Assembly: GCF_014202435.1 (NCBI RefSeq)
Contig: NZ_JACHGU010000002.1
Span: forward strand, 124,001 to 188,000
DNA length: 64,000 bases
Reading direction: 5' to 3'
Source of the DNA: Pseudoxanthomonas broegbernensis
Lineage (GTDB): Bacteria; Pseudomonadota; Gammaproteobacteria; Xanthomonadales; Xanthomonadaceae
How positions within the stretch are numbered: the first letter of the stretch is position 1; every line of letters begins with the position of its first letter. The position numbers and the translations under genes were made by a program. The notes under the pieces were generated by a model that was not told the origin of the DNA, did not search any database, and saw nothing but the letters and a program-made list of their open reading frames with translations. Below are positions 28,497 to 36,854 of the stretch, piece by piece.

Positions 28497-30089
28497 TCAG
28501 GCCGCCTCGGCCACCGCCGCCTCGGCCTTCGGCGCCGACGCCCGGATCAGGTGGTCGAAGGCGGCCAGCGCGGCCTTGGAGCCCTCGCCCATGGCGATCA
28601 CGATCTGCTTGTAGGGCACGGTGGTGCAGTCGCCAGCGGCGAACACGCCCGGCACGCTGGTCTGGCCGCGCTCGTCGACCACGATCTCGCCGCGCGGGCT
28701 CAGCTCGACCGTGCCCTGGAGCCACTCGGTATTGGGCAGCAGGCCGATCTGGACGAACACGCCCTCCAGTTCGACCCGGTGGCTGTCGCCGCCCTCGCGG
28801 TCCTTGTAGACCAGGCCGGTGACCCGGGCGCCGTCGCCCAGCACCTCGGTGGTCTGCGCGCTGGTGACGATGCGCACGTTCGGCAGGCTGCGCAGCTTGC
28901 GCTGCAGCACCTCGTCGGCGCGCAGCCTGGCGTCGAACTCGATCAGGGTGACATGGCCGACGATGCCGGCCAGGTCGATCGCCGCCTCCACGCCGGAGTT
29001 GCCGCCGCCGATCACCGCCACGCGCTTGCCCTTGAACAGCGGGCCGTCGCAGTGCGGGCAGTAGGCCACGCCCTTGTTGCGGTACTCGTCCTCGCCGGGC
29101 ACGTTCATCTGCCGCCAGCGCGCGCCGGTGGACAGGATCACGGTCCTGGACTTGAGCGAGGCGCCGCTGGCCAGCCTGACTTCGATCAGGCCGTCCTCGC
29201 CGGCCGGCGACAGCGCGTCGGCGCGCTGCAGGTTCATCACGTCCACGTCGTATTCGCGCACGTGCTGCTCCAGCGCCGCGGCCAGCTTCGGGCCCTCGGT
29301 GTGCTGCACCGAGATGAAGTTCTCGATCGACATCGTATCCAGCACCTGCCCGCCGAAGCGCTCGGCGGCCACGCCGGTGCGGATGCCCTTGCGCGCGGCG
29401 TATACGGCCGCGGCCGCGCCGCCGGGGCCGCCGCCGACCACCAGTACGTCGAACGCGTCCTTCCCGGCGATCTTCTCGGCCGCGCGCTTCTCGGCGCCGG
29501 TGTCGAGCTTGGCGACGATCTCCTCCAGGCCCATGCGGCCGGCGCCGAACGCCTCGCCGTTGAGGAAGATGGTCGGCACCGACATCACCTGGCGGGCCTG
29601 GACCTCGTGCTGGAACAGCGCCCCGTCGATGGCCACGTGCTTCACCTTCGGGTTCAGCACCGCCATCAGGTTCAGCGCCTGGACCACGTCCGGGCAGTTC
29701 TGGCACGACAGCGAGAAATAGGTCTCGAACACGAACTCGCCGTCCAGCGCCCGCACCTGCTCGATCACCTCGGCCGCCGCCTTGGACGGATGCCCGCCGG
29801 CCTGCAGCAGCGCCAGCACCAGCGAGGTGAACTCATGGCCCATTGGCAAGCCGGCGAAGCGCAGCGAGATGTCGTGGCCGGGGCTGGTCACGGCGAAGGA
29901 GGGCGTGCGCTGCGCATCGTCGCGGCGCACCTCCAGGGTGATCCGCTCGGACAGCGCCTCGATGTCCTGAAGCAGGCCGAGCATCTCGGCCGAACTGGCG
30001 CCGTCGTCGAGCGAGGCGACCAGGTGCAGCGGGCGGGTCAGGCGCTCGAGGTAGGCCTGCAACTGGGTCTTGAGGTTGGCGTCCAACAT
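28497..30089 (-). CDS. ahpF: Alkyl hydroperoxide reductase subunit F
   Basis: A 530-residue flavoprotein disulphide reductase that passes electrons from NAD(P)H to AhpC. The tandem-thioredoxin N-terminal domain holds the CQNC centre (129-132). The C-terminal thioredoxin-reductase-like part has the FAD motif GGGPGG (219-224), the CPHC disulphide (344-347), the nucleotide-binding GGGNSG (361-366) and the FAD tail [21 protein letters not shown] lies upstream of the ATG at 30089. It follows ahpC by 257 bp, with a perfect 28-bp palindrome between, so co-transcription with stepped-down expression is likely. Confidence 0.96.
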   Translation of the reverse strand: MLDANLKTQLQAYLERLTRPLHLVASLDDGASSAEMLGLLQDIEALSERITLEVRRDDAQRTPSFAVTSPGHDISLRFAGLPMGHEFTSLVLALLQAGGHPSKAAAEVIEQVRALDGEFVFETYFSLSCQNCPDVVQALNLMAVLNPKVKHVAIDGALFQHEVQARQVMSVPTIFLNGEAFGAGRMGLEEIVAKLDTGAEKRAAEKIAGKDAFDVLVVGGGPGGAAAAVYAARKGIRTGVAAERFGGQVLDTMSIENFISVQHTEGPKLAAALEQHVREYDVDVMNLQRADALSPAGEDGLIEVRLASGASLKSRTVILSTGARWRQMNVPGEDEYRNKGVAYCPHCDGPLFKGKRVAVIGGGNSGVEAAIDLAGIVGHVTLIEFDARLRADEVLQRKLRSLPNVRIVTSAQTTEVLGDGARVTGLVYKDREGGDSHRVELEGVFVQIGLLPNTEWLQGTVELSPRGEIVVDERGQTSVPGVFAAGDCTTVPYKQIVIAMGEGSKAALAAFDHLIRASAPKAEAAVAEAA

Positions 30090-30306
30090 GGCGCGGCTCC
30101 TTGGCGAAGGCATGGTGAAGAGGGGGAGGGCACGATCCAGGCGGCCTGCACCGAGGCAAGCCGATCGCGCTGCGCCCTGTCCGGCAGGGCACGGGATGCG
30201 TGGAAGTGGACCGGAGCCGACGCGGCCTGCGTGGCGTGCCGCTTGCGCGGCGGCGGCGTGGGAGCGATGGCTGCGGTCCACCGCCTCGGTGGGCGCGAGG
30301 CGGCAT

Positions 30307-30334
30307 CCCATCCCCGCCCGCGGGCGGGGATGGG
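30307..30334. repeat. Perfect 28-bp palindrome between ahpC and ahpF
   Basis: CCCATCCCCGCCCG is followed immediately by its exact complement CGGGCGGGGATGGG, starting 12 bases after the ahpC stop. With no T-tract on either strand, it looks like an RNA-stabilising or attenuating intercistronic hairpin, giving more AhpC than AhpF. Confidence 0.7.
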
Positions 30335-30346
30335 CGCGGCAGCCGC

Positions 30347-30910
30347 TTAGATCTTGCCGACCAGGTCCAGCGACGGGGCGATGGTCTTGGCGCCTTCCTT
30401 CCACTTGGCCGGGCACACCTGTCCCGGGTTGGCGGCGACGAACTGCGCGGCCTTGAGCTTGCGCAGGGTCTCGCTGACGTCGCGGGCGATCGCGTTGTCG
30501 TGGATTTCCAGGGTCTTGATCATGCCTTCCGGGTTGATGATGAAGGTGCCGCGCAGGGCCAGCCCTTCTTCCGGGATGTGCACGCCGAAGGCGTTGGTCA
30601 ACTGGTGGGTGGGGTCGCCGACCAGCGGGAACTGGGCCTTGCCCACCGCAGGGGAGGTCTCGTGCCACACCTTGTGCGAGAAGTGGGTGTCGGTGGTCAC
30701 GATGTAGACCTCCGCACCGGCCTTCTGGAACTCGGCGTAGTTGTCGGCGGCGTCCTCGACCTCGGTCGGGCAGTTGAAGGTGAAGGCGGCGGGCATGAAG
30801 ATCACGACCGACCACTTGCCCTTCAGGCTGGCGTCGGAAATCTCGACGAACTCGCCGTGGTGGAAGGCGGTGGCCTTGAACGGCTGGACCGTGGTGTTGA
30901 TCAGGGACAT
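30347..30910 (-). CDS. ahpC: Alkyl hydroperoxide reductase subunit C (2-Cys peroxiredoxin)
   Basis: A 187-residue typical 2-Cys peroxiredoxin reducing hydrogen peroxide, organic peroxides and peroxynitrite. The peroxidatic cysteine is C47 in FTFNCPTE, and the resolving cysteine is C166 in GQVCPAKW, the same spacing as in Escherichia coli AhpC. The GGTG-like sensitivity region reads [14 protein letters not shown], and the C-terminus LVGKI resembles the YF-lacking helix of AhpC forms. AGAGGA precedes the ATG. Transcription starts from a good promoter with an OxyR-type site directly upstream, so it is expected to be strongly peroxide-induced. Confidence 0.97.
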   Translation of the reverse strand: MSLINTTVQPFKATAFHHGEFVEISDASLKGKWSVVIFMPAAFTFNCPTEVEDAADNYAEFQKAGAEVYIVTTDTHFSHKVWHETSPAVGKAQFPLVGDPTHQLTNAFGVHIPEEGLALRGTFIINPEGMIKTLEIHDNAIARDVSETLRKLKAAQFVAANPGQVCPAKWKEGAKTIAPSLDLVGKI

Positions 30911-30957
30911 CGATGGATCCTCTGGTTGGGGAAAGGCGGATGGAAATAACAGGCGCC

Positions 30958-30986
30958 ATCCTAGACAGGCGCGATAGATATTTCAA
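30958..30986 (-). promoter_or_regulatory. ahpC promoter
   Basis: On the minus strand TTGAAA (30986-30981) is followed after exactly 17 bp by TAGGAT (30963-30958), about 48 bases before the ahpC ATG. Confidence 0.7.
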
Positions 30987-31023
30987 ATCAATTATGAGGA
31001 TTGCATAGATAGATGCTGACTAT
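30987..31023 (-). promoter_or_regulatory. OxyR-type binding site at ahpC
   Basis: One half is a full ATAG-N7-CTAT element (31009-31023). Seven bases on lies a degenerate second element (ATCA-N7-GGAT, 30987-31001), giving the four-contact spacing known for OxyR. The site ends exactly at the ahpC -35 hexamer, the usual activating position. Confidence 0.65.
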
Positions 31024-31104
31024 CGAAATTCAAGGCCCGCTCTTGCGCACCGGGCGGTCGCAGCCTGGTGGCGTTGGGGCCGCGGGTGCTTCATCGTCCG
31101 GGCG

Positions 31105-31950
31105 ATGAACGAGACAGCCCCCTGCGCCCACCGCGTCGACGTCCTGTTGCGCGAGGCCTGCGCCCGGATCGGGCGGGAGGACGCCGAGCCCTTGCTGGTC
31201 CATGCCCTGGGCCGGGACCGGGCCTGGCTGTTCGCGCACGCGACCGATCCGGTCGCCACGGCCGCGGCGACCGCCTTCCAGGCCCTGGTGGAGCGCCGGG
31301 CCGGCGGCGAGCCCGTGGCCTACCTGACCGGCCGCCGCGGCTTCTGGACCCTGGACCTGGAAGTGTCGCCCGATACCCTGATCCCGCGCCCGGAAACCGA
31401 ACTGCTGGTCGAACTGGCGCTGGAAAGGCTCGATCCGCAGGCACCGGCGCGGATCGCCGACCTGGGGACCGGCAGCGGCGCCATTGCCCTGGCCATCGCC
31501 AGCGAGCGCCCGCTGGCGGCGGTGGTGGCCACCGACGCGAGCAAGGCGGCCCTGGCAGTGGCGGTGCGCAACGCCCGGGCCCATGGGCTGGAGAACGTCT
31601 GGTTCCGCCGCGGCGACTGGTTCGCCGCGCTGGGCGGCGAGCGCTTCGACATGATCGTCAGCAACCCGCCGTACATCGCCCAGGGCGACCCGCACCTGGC
31701 CCAGGGCGACCTGCGCCACGAGCCGGCGGGTGCGCTGGCGTCCGGCACCGATGGGCTGGAGGCGATCGGCGTGATCGCCGCGAGCGCGCCCGGGCACCTG
31801 GTGCCCGGCGGCTGGCTGCTGCTGGAGCACGGCCTGGAGCAGGGGCCGGCGGTGCGCGGCCTGCTCGCGCAGGCCGGCCTGGCCGACGTGGAGACCAGGC
31901 GCGACCTGGAACGGCGCGAGCGGGCCACGCTGGGGCGGAAGCCGGCGTAG
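31105..31950 (+). CDS. prmC: Release-factor glutamine methyltransferase PrmC (HemK)
   Basis: A 281-residue SAM-dependent enzyme that methylates the glutamine of the GGQ motif in class I release factors. The SAM-binding loop DLGTGSG (119-125) and the catalytic NPPY (187-190) are intact, preceded by the helical N-terminal domain and the family stretch [12 protein letters not shown]. Its substrate, RF1, is encoded 21 kb away (prfA). It diverges from ahpC, and its ATG is 82 bp beyond the OxyR-type site, so oxidative control of both directions is conceivable but unproven. Confidence 0.95.
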   Translation: MNETAPCAHRVDVLLREACARIGREDAEPLLVHALGRDRAWLFAHATDPVATAAATAFQALVERRAGGEPVAYLTGRRGFWTLDLEVSPDTLIPRPETELLVELALERLDPQAPARIADLGTGSGAIALAIASERPLAAVVATDASKAALAVAVRNARAHGLENVWFRRGDWFAALGGERFDMIVSNPPYIAQGDPHLAQGDLRHEPAGALASGTDGLEAIGVIAASAPGHLVPGGWLLLEHGLEQGPAVRGLLAQAGLADVETRRDLERRERATLGRKPA

Positions 31951-31976
31951 CGCCGCCGGGCGCCGCGCGCGCCTGC

Positions 31977-31984
31977 GCTAGAAT
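31977..31984 (+). promoter_or_regulatory. GCTAGAAT, likely -10 box of pip
   Basis: The same octamer as before gap and sufT, 28 bases before the ATG of the prolyl iminopeptidase gene; no clear -35. Confidence 0.4.
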
Positions 31985-32012
31985 CGCCGGCTCACCCGCA
32001 GCGAGTCCGGGC

Positions 32013-32960
32013 ATGCGCACGCTCTACCCCGAGATCGAACCGTTCGATGCCGGCACCCTGAAGGTCGACGACCGCCACACGCTGTACTACGAGCAGTGCG
32101 GCAACCCGCAAGGCAAGCCGGTGGTCCTGCTGCACGGCGGCCCCGGCGGCGGCTGCAGCCCGAAGATGCGCTGCTTCCACGACCCGGCCAGGTACCGCAT
32201 CGTCCTGTTCGACCAGCGCGGCTCGGGCCGTTCCACCCCGCACGCCGACCTGGTCGACAACACCACCTGGCATCTGGTGGCCGATATCGAGAAGCTGCGC
32301 CAGCACCTGGGCATCGGGACGTGGCAGGTGTTCGGCGGGAGCTGGGGTTCCACCCTGGCGCTGGCCTACGCCCAGGCCCATCCCGGGCGCGTCGCCGAAC
32401 TGGTCCTGCGCGGCATCTTCATGCTGCGCCGCTGGGAGCTGGAATGGTTCTACCAGGAGGGCACCAGCCGGCTGTTCCCGGACGCCTGGGAGCACTACGT
32501 CGCCGCGATCCCGCCGGTGGAGCGCCACGATCTGATCTCCGCCTTCCACCGCCGCCTGACCAGCGGGGACGAGGCCACCCGGCTGGCCGCCGCGCGCGCC
32601 TGGAGCGTGTGGGAAGGCGCGACCAGCTTCCTGCGCGTGGATTCGGATTTCGTGGGCAGCCACGAGGACGCGCACTTCGCCCTGGCCTTCGCCCGGATCG
32701 AGAACCACTACTTCGTCAACGGCGGGTTCTTCGAGGCCGAGGACCAGTTGCTGCACGATGCCCACCGCATCGCCGACATCCCCGGGGTGATCGTGCACGG
32801 CCGCTACGACGTGGTATGCCCGCTGCGCAACGCCTGGGACCTGCACAAGGCCTGGCCGAAGGCGCGCCTGGAGATCACTCCGGTGTCGGGTCATTCCGCG
32901 TTCGAGGCCGAGAACGTCGACGCCCTGGTGCGCGCGACCGACGCCTTCGCGGCGGCGTAG
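32013..32960 (+). CDS. pip: Proline iminopeptidase
   Basis: A 315-residue alpha/beta-hydrolase of peptidase family S33 that removes N-terminal proline from peptides. The oxyanion-hole segment HGGPGGGCSP, the DQRGSGRS motif and the nucleophile elbow GGSWGS (S110) are all diagnostic, with the acid in HGRYDVVCP and the histidine in SGHSAFE near the C-terminus. There is no signal peptide, so it is cytoplasmic. The ATG at 32013 gives the family's normal start (TLYPEIEPFD). It lies 62 bp after prmC with its own likely -10 box. Confidence 0.95.
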   Translation: MRTLYPEIEPFDAGTLKVDDRHTLYYEQCGNPQGKPVVLLHGGPGGGCSPKMRCFHDPARYRIVLFDQRGSGRSTPHADLVDNTTWHLVADIEKLRQHLGIGTWQVFGGSWGSTLALAYAQAHPGRVAELVLRGIFMLRRWELEWFYQEGTSRLFPDAWEHYVAAIPPVERHDLISAFHRRLTSGDEATRLAAARAWSVWEGATSFLRVDSDFVGSHEDAHFALAFARIENHYFVNGGFFEAEDQLLHDAHRIADIPGVIVHGRYDVVCPLRNAWDLHKAWPKARLEITPVSGHSAFEAENVDALVRATDAFAAA

Positions 32961-32973
32961 GCGTCCGCGGGAC

Positions 32974-33037
32974 GGGCCGCCCCGGGACCGTTCCTTCCTG
33001 CAGGTTCCGTGGTGGTTTGGGTGGTCCGGGGCGGCCC
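32974..33037. terminator. Large inverted repeat between convergent pip and DUF2242 genes
   Basis: GGGCCGCCCCGGGACC (32974-32989) pairs with GGTCCGGGGCGGCCC (33023-33037) except for one bulge. It sits between two converging genes and probably ends both transcripts, although no T-tract follows. Confidence 0.5.
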
Positions 33038-33051
33038 GGACTTCGCCTAGG

Positions 33052-33717
33052 TCAGGGGTCCGCCTGCTCCGGGAGCGTGCCGGCCGCCGACTGCTCCGGC
33101 ACCGGCTCGGCCGCGGAGGGCTGGGGATACTGCTGGATCGGGAACAGCGCCGGCCGCGCCCGCGCCGCCGGCTTGGACGGGCGCTCGATCTCCTCGGGCA
33201 GGAAGCGCTCGAGCACGCTGTAGAAGCGCTTGTAGAACTCCGGGTCCTGCAGGGTCTCGCTGGCCACCTTGACCAGCGAGTCCTCGCTGGAGCCGATCGG
33301 CAGCGAGACCGAGCCCAGCGCGCTCACGCCCAGGCTGGCGCTGGTGTTGCTCTTGCGCAGCACGTAGCGGTCCTGCACGGCGTTGACGAACACCACGGTC
33401 TGGTGCTCGCCGCGGGTCTGCGGCATGCACACCGCGCGGAACTCCACCTGCTCGTGGCTCTCGTCGTGCTGGAAATACTTGCGTGCCTCGACGATGTCGG
33501 CCTCGGCGCGGCCGACCACGAAGCCCTGGCTGAGCAGGGCCCGGCGCGCGGCCTCGCAGGCCTGCGCCGGCGAGTGGTCGAAGCTGCGCGAATAGGTGCT
33601 GGAGGAGTCGAACGCCTCGAAGGCGGACCGCTCCGGCAGCGAGCGGCCCATGGCGCAGCCGCCCAGCGCGGCGGCGATCAGCGGGAGCATCAGGGTCGGG
33701 CGTAGGCCGGGCATCAT
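33052..33717 (-). CDS. DUF2242 lipoprotein
   Basis: A 221-residue predicted lipoprotein with lipobox LGGC (C21) after a short signal. The body (DHSPAQACEAARRALLSQGFVVGRAEADIVEARKYFQ and VCMPQTRGEHQTVVFVNAVQDRYVLRKSNTSASLGVSALGSVSLPIGSSEDSLVKVASETL) matches the DUF2242 family, found in beta- and gammaproteobacteria with unknown function. The C-terminal 45 residues are Pro/Glu-rich and likely disordered. It stands alone, downstream of the Nudix/amidohydrolase operon with about 100 bp between. Confidence 0.8.
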   Translation of the reverse strand: MMPGLRPTLMLPLIAAALGGCAMGRSLPERSAFEAFDSSSTYSRSFDHSPAQACEAARRALLSQGFVVGRAEADIVEARKYFQHDESHEQVEFRAVCMPQTRGEHQTVVFVNAVQDRYVLRKSNTSASLGVSALGSVSLPIGSSEDSLVKVASETLQDPEFYKRFYSVLERFLPEEIERPSKPAARARPALFPIQQYPQPSAAEPVPEQSAAGTLPEQADP

Positions 33718-33820
33718 GCGCGAACGGGGGAAGGGGAAACCGGGCGAGTATGCCGGATCGCGGCCGGCATGCCGACCCGCCGTGCCCCGGCCGGGGCCGC
33801 GGTTCGGCCAAGCGCGCGCT

Positions 33821-34618
33821 TCAGCCCGGGAGGAACGCGGGCGCCACCGCGCCGAACAGCCGCGCCAGGCGCCGCGCCCAGGCCTCCTGGCCGGCGGCGT
33901 CGGCGATCAGGTCCTGGCGGATCTCCAGTTCCACGTGCGGCAGCGCGCGGCGCTCGCCGTGCACCGGGATCGCGTAGTCGCTGGCGTCGCTGACCGCGTA
34001 GGGCTGGTTGTCGCCCACCGCCAGGTCGCCCTCGGCCCGCAGCGCATCGCGCAGGGCATGGGCCAGGCGCGCGTCGCGGTGGTAGAGCACCCCGCAATGC
34101 CAGGGCCGCTCCACGCCGCCCATCGACGGGGTGAAGCTGTGCAGGGTGGCCAGCAGGGTCGGTCGCGCCTGCGTGGCGCGCAGGTCCAGTGCGTGCCCGA
34201 TGCAGGCGTGGTAGGGCGCGAAGATCGCCTGCGCCCGCGCCGCGCGCTCGGCCGGCGCCAGGGCGGCGTTGGCGGGCACGGCGGTGCCGTCGCTGGCGCC
34301 GACGATGGAGGTGGGCGAGTCCAGCGGGCGGTTGCAATCGATCACCAGGCGCGAGTAGTTCTGCAGCACGGTCCAGGCATCCAGCAGCGGCGCCAGGCGC
34401 CGGGCCACGCCGGCGATGCCGATGTCCCAGCCGATGTGGCGGTCGATCGCGCCCGGCGCCAGGCCCAGGCCGCCGAGCGCGCGCGGGATCGCCTGTCCCG
34501 CATGGTCGACCACCAGCAGCCAGGGCGAGGCGCCGTGCGGATGCAACAGCTCGAAGGGCTCGGGGTCGCCGGGGCGCAGCAGGGACGGCGCGGCGGCGCG
34601 GCCTGCGTCAGGGCTCAC
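33821..34618 (-). CDS. N-formylglutamate amidohydrolase family protein
   Basis: A 265-residue protein of the N-formylglutamate deformylase family (zinc amidohydrolases related to HutG). Family segments visible are VVDHAGQAIP, the DCNRPLDSPTSIV region, LLATLHSFTP, and DNQPYAVSD followed by PHVELEIRQDLI. Members near hut genes act in histidine breakdown; there are no hut genes here, so the true substrate is open. It starts at a GTG whose first bases lie 11 bases inside the end of the Nudix gene, making it the last gene of a four-gene operon. Confidence 0.8.
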   Translation of the reverse strand: MSPDAGRAAAPSLLRPGDPEPFELLHPHGASPWLLVVDHAGQAIPRALGGLGLAPGAIDRHIGWDIGIAGVARRLAPLLDAWTVLQNYSRLVIDCNRPLDSPTSIVGASDGTAVPANAALAPAERAARAQAIFAPYHACIGHALDLRATQARPTLLATLHSFTPSMGGVERPWHCGVLYHRDARLAHALRDALRAEGDLAVGDNQPYAVSDASDYAIPVHGERRALPHVELEIRQDLIADAAGQEAWARRLARLFGAVAPAFLPG

Positions 34619-35171
34619 GCGCGCTGCCGTCCAGGTTGTGGTCGATCATCCACAGGCCCGCCCAGAGCTTGGCGTCCAGTTCGTAGCCTTCCTCCAGCTT
34701 GCGCGCCAGCCAGGCCGCGGCCTGCGCGCGCGGCACCTCGTGCACGCTGATGTCCTCGCTGGCGTCGCCGCCGCCGGGGCCGATCTTGCGCAGGCCGCTG
34801 GCACGGACGAAGGCGATCTTCTCGCTGCTGGCGCCGGACGAGGTGGGGCCGACCATCAGCACCTGCGCCCGCTCGGCGGTCCAGCCGGTCTCTTCTTCCA
34901 GCTCGCGGATCGCCGATTCCTCGATGGATTCGCCGGCATTCACGTCGCCGACCAGGCCGGCCGGCATCTCGATGGTGCGCGCCTGCAGCGGGATGCGGAA
35001 CTGCTCGACGAACAGCACCCGGTCGTCCGGGGTGACGGCCACGATGATCGCGGCCAGGCCGCCGGGATGGGTGCGCTCGGAGTATTCCCAGTGGCCGCGC
35101 ACCACCATGCGCTGGTAGCGGCCTTCGTAGACGACATGCGGTGCGTCGGATGCGACGGAGGAACGGTCCAT
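34608..35171 (-). CDS. Nudix hydrolase (ADP-sugar pyrophosphatase type)
   Basis: A 187-residue Nudix enzyme. The full Nudix box runs from about 76 to 98, with GDVNAGE and then REL-EEETG, giving all the metal-binding glutamates. The N-terminal part (YEGRYQRMVVRGHWEYSERTHPGGLAAIIVAVTPDDRVLFVEQFR) resembles ADP-ribose/ADP-sugar pyrophosphatases, so hydrolysis of a nucleoside diphosphate sugar is likely; exact substrate is inferred only at family level. It starts nine bases after the exonuclease stop and overlaps the amidohydrolase gene by 11 bases. Confidence 0.88.
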   Translation of the reverse strand: MDRSSVASDAPHVVYEGRYQRMVVRGHWEYSERTHPGGLAAIIVAVTPDDRVLFVEQFRIPLQARTIEMPAGLVGDVNAGESIEESAIRELEEETGWTAERAQVLMVGPTSSGASSEKIAFVRASGLRKIGPGGGDASEDISVHEVPRAQAAAWLARKLEEGYELDAKLWAGLWMIDHNLDGSAREP

Positions 35172-35180
35172 CGGGCCATC

Positions 35181-36134
35181 CTAAGCCGGAACGGACGACG
35201 GTTGCGCATCGCTGGCGGCGTCCAGCCCGGTCGCGGCGAGCAGGCGGCGCCGGGTCATCGGGCCGAAGCGCAGCGCGGCGGCCAGCGCATCGAGCATCTC
35301 CGGGTCGGCCTGGCCGCGGGCGGCGGCCGGACCTTCGTAGGCCAGCGGCGCGTCGCAGGCGATGGTGGTCAGTTGCCGCCACAGCAGGGCATGCTCGCGC
35401 TGCTCGCGCAGCCGCACGGCCACCCGTGCGGCCCCGCGCAGGCGCAGGAAGGCGACCTCGTCCACCCGTGCCAGCAGCGCGTCCAGGCTGCCGAAGTGGC
35501 CCAGCAGCACCGCCGCGGTCTTGGCGCCGACGCCGCCCACCCCGGGGATGTTGTCCACCGCGTCGCCGCTCAGCGCCAGGTAGTCGGCGATCTGGTGCGC
35601 GTGCACGCCGTGGCGCGCCTTGACCCCGGCCGCGCCCCAGCGCTGGCCGCGCGCGTAGTCCCATTGCTCGTCGTGCTCGCCCAGCAGTTGCGACAGGTCC
35701 TTGTCGGCCGAGACGATGACCCCGCGGTAGCCGGCCGGGCGGGCGCGGTGCAGGGCGCTGCCGATGAGGTCGTCGGCCTCGTACTCGTGGTCGGCCAGCA
35801 CCGTCAGGCCGAGCGCGGCGCACAGCGCCTTGCAGTGGGCGAACTGGCGGCGCAGTTCTTCCGGCGCCGGATCGCGGTTGGCCTTGTATTGCGGGTACAG
35901 GCGATGGCGGAAGCAACTGTCCAGCGCCTCGTCGAAGGCGACGGCGATATGCCGCGGGCGCTCGCGTTCCAGCAGGTCCAGCAGGAAGCGGGCGAAGCCG
36001 TGCACGGCGTTGGTCGGCCAGCCGTGCGCGTCGCGGAACTCGTCGGGCATGGAGTGCCAGGCGCGGAACACGTACAGGCTGGCGTCCACCAGGTGCAGCG
36101 CCGGCGGGGCGCCGGGCGCGGCGCCCGCGTTCAC
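35181..36134 (-). CDS. 5'-3' exonuclease / flap endonuclease (ExoIX-like)
   Basis: A 317-residue stand-alone PIN-like flap nuclease, related to the N-terminal domain of DNA polymerase I and to Xni/ExoIX. Metal-site motifs are present: LVDASLYVFRAWH, AVAFDEALDSCFRHRLYPQYKANR, YEADDLIGS, VSADKDLSQLL, and the H3TH helix pair GDAVDNIPGVGGVGAKTA. Because the second acidic cluster is complete (unlike E. coli Xni), catalytic activity on flaps or 5' ends is plausible. The GTG start overlaps the nitroreductase stop as GTGA. Confidence 0.9.
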   Translation of the reverse strand: MNAGAAPGAPPALHLVDASLYVFRAWHSMPDEFRDAHGWPTNAVHGFARFLLDLLERERPRHIAVAFDEALDSCFRHRLYPQYKANRDPAPEELRRQFAHCKALCAALGLTVLADHEYEADDLIGSALHRARPAGYRGVIVSADKDLSQLLGEHDEQWDYARGQRWGAAGVKARHGVHAHQIADYLALSGDAVDNIPGVGGVGAKTAAVLLGHFGSLDALLARVDEVAFLRLRGAARVAVRLREQREHALLWRQLTTIACDAPLAYEGPAAARGQADPEMLDALAAALRFGPMTRRRLLAATGLDAASDAQPSSVPA

Positions 36135-36706
36135 GGCGTCCAGTCCGTCAGCAGCGCGCGCGGGTCCGGGCGCTCGCGTTCGGGCACCGGCCGCTGCGCC
36201 GTGCCGATGTGGATGAAGCCGGCGATCCGCTCGCCTTCGCCCAGGCCGAGCACGCGCGCCACCTCCGGGTCGTAGGCCATCCAGGCGGTCAGCCATTGCG
36301 CGCCGAAGCCCAGCGCCTGGGCCGCCTGCAGCAGGGCGAAGCAGACGCAGCCGGCGGCGAGCAACTGCTCCTGTTCGGGCACCTTGTGCCCGGGCTGCAG
36401 CCGTGCGACCACGGCCACTGCCAGCGGGGCATGGGAGAAGCGCTGGCGCTCCTTGTCGAGCGCCGCGGGCGGCGCGTCCGGCTGGCGTTGCGCGGTGCGC
36501 GCGGCGAGGAATTCGCCCAGCGCATGGCGGGCCTGGCCGTGGATGCGCAGGAAGCGGAACGGCACCAGTCGGCCGTGGTCGGGCACGCGCACGGCCGAGG
36601 CCAGCATGCGCAGCAGGGTGGCTTCGTCCGGTCCCGGTTCGCCCAGCAGCACCGAGGGCACCGAACGGCGCTGGTCGAGGGCTTCCAGGGCGGAAAGTGT
36701 GTGCAT
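36131..36706 (-). CDS. Nitroreductase family protein (YdjA-like)
   Basis: A 191-residue FMN-dependent nitroreductase-fold protein, first gene of the minus-strand operon. The FMN-binding RRSVPSVLLGEP (about 13-24), VRVPDHGRLVPFRFLRIHG, and the late segment GFGAQWLTAWMAYDPEVARVLGLGEGERIAGFIHIG resemble the small, minimal nitroreductases of the YdjA type. The physiological substrate is unknown. A TATACT hexamer on the minus strand at 36759-36754 could be the operon's -10. Confidence 0.88.
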   Translation of the reverse strand: MHTLSALEALDQRRSVPSVLLGEPGPDEATLLRMLASAVRVPDHGRLVPFRFLRIHGQARHALGEFLAARTAQRQPDAPPAALDKERQRFSHAPLAVAVVARLQPGHKVPEQEQLLAAGCVCFALLQAAQALGFGAQWLTAWMAYDPEVARVLGLGEGERIAGFIHIGTAQRPVPERERPDPRALLTDWTP

Positions 36707-36854
36707 AATCCCAAAACGCTCAAGTCGAAGGCGCGATGCGCCGATAGGGCTGAAGTATAGGCGCCGCTCCGGGCAGGTCGTCGTGCGCCAGGTCCCGGTT
36801 GGGCCGGTGCCCGGTACGGACGGCTCCCGCGTGCGTCCCGGACCCCCGACCCCC

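Noticed and set aside
33821-34618. Assignment of the amidohydrolase to histidine degradation (HutG)
   Set aside because: No hut genes are nearby and the operon context is different; only the family name is supportable.
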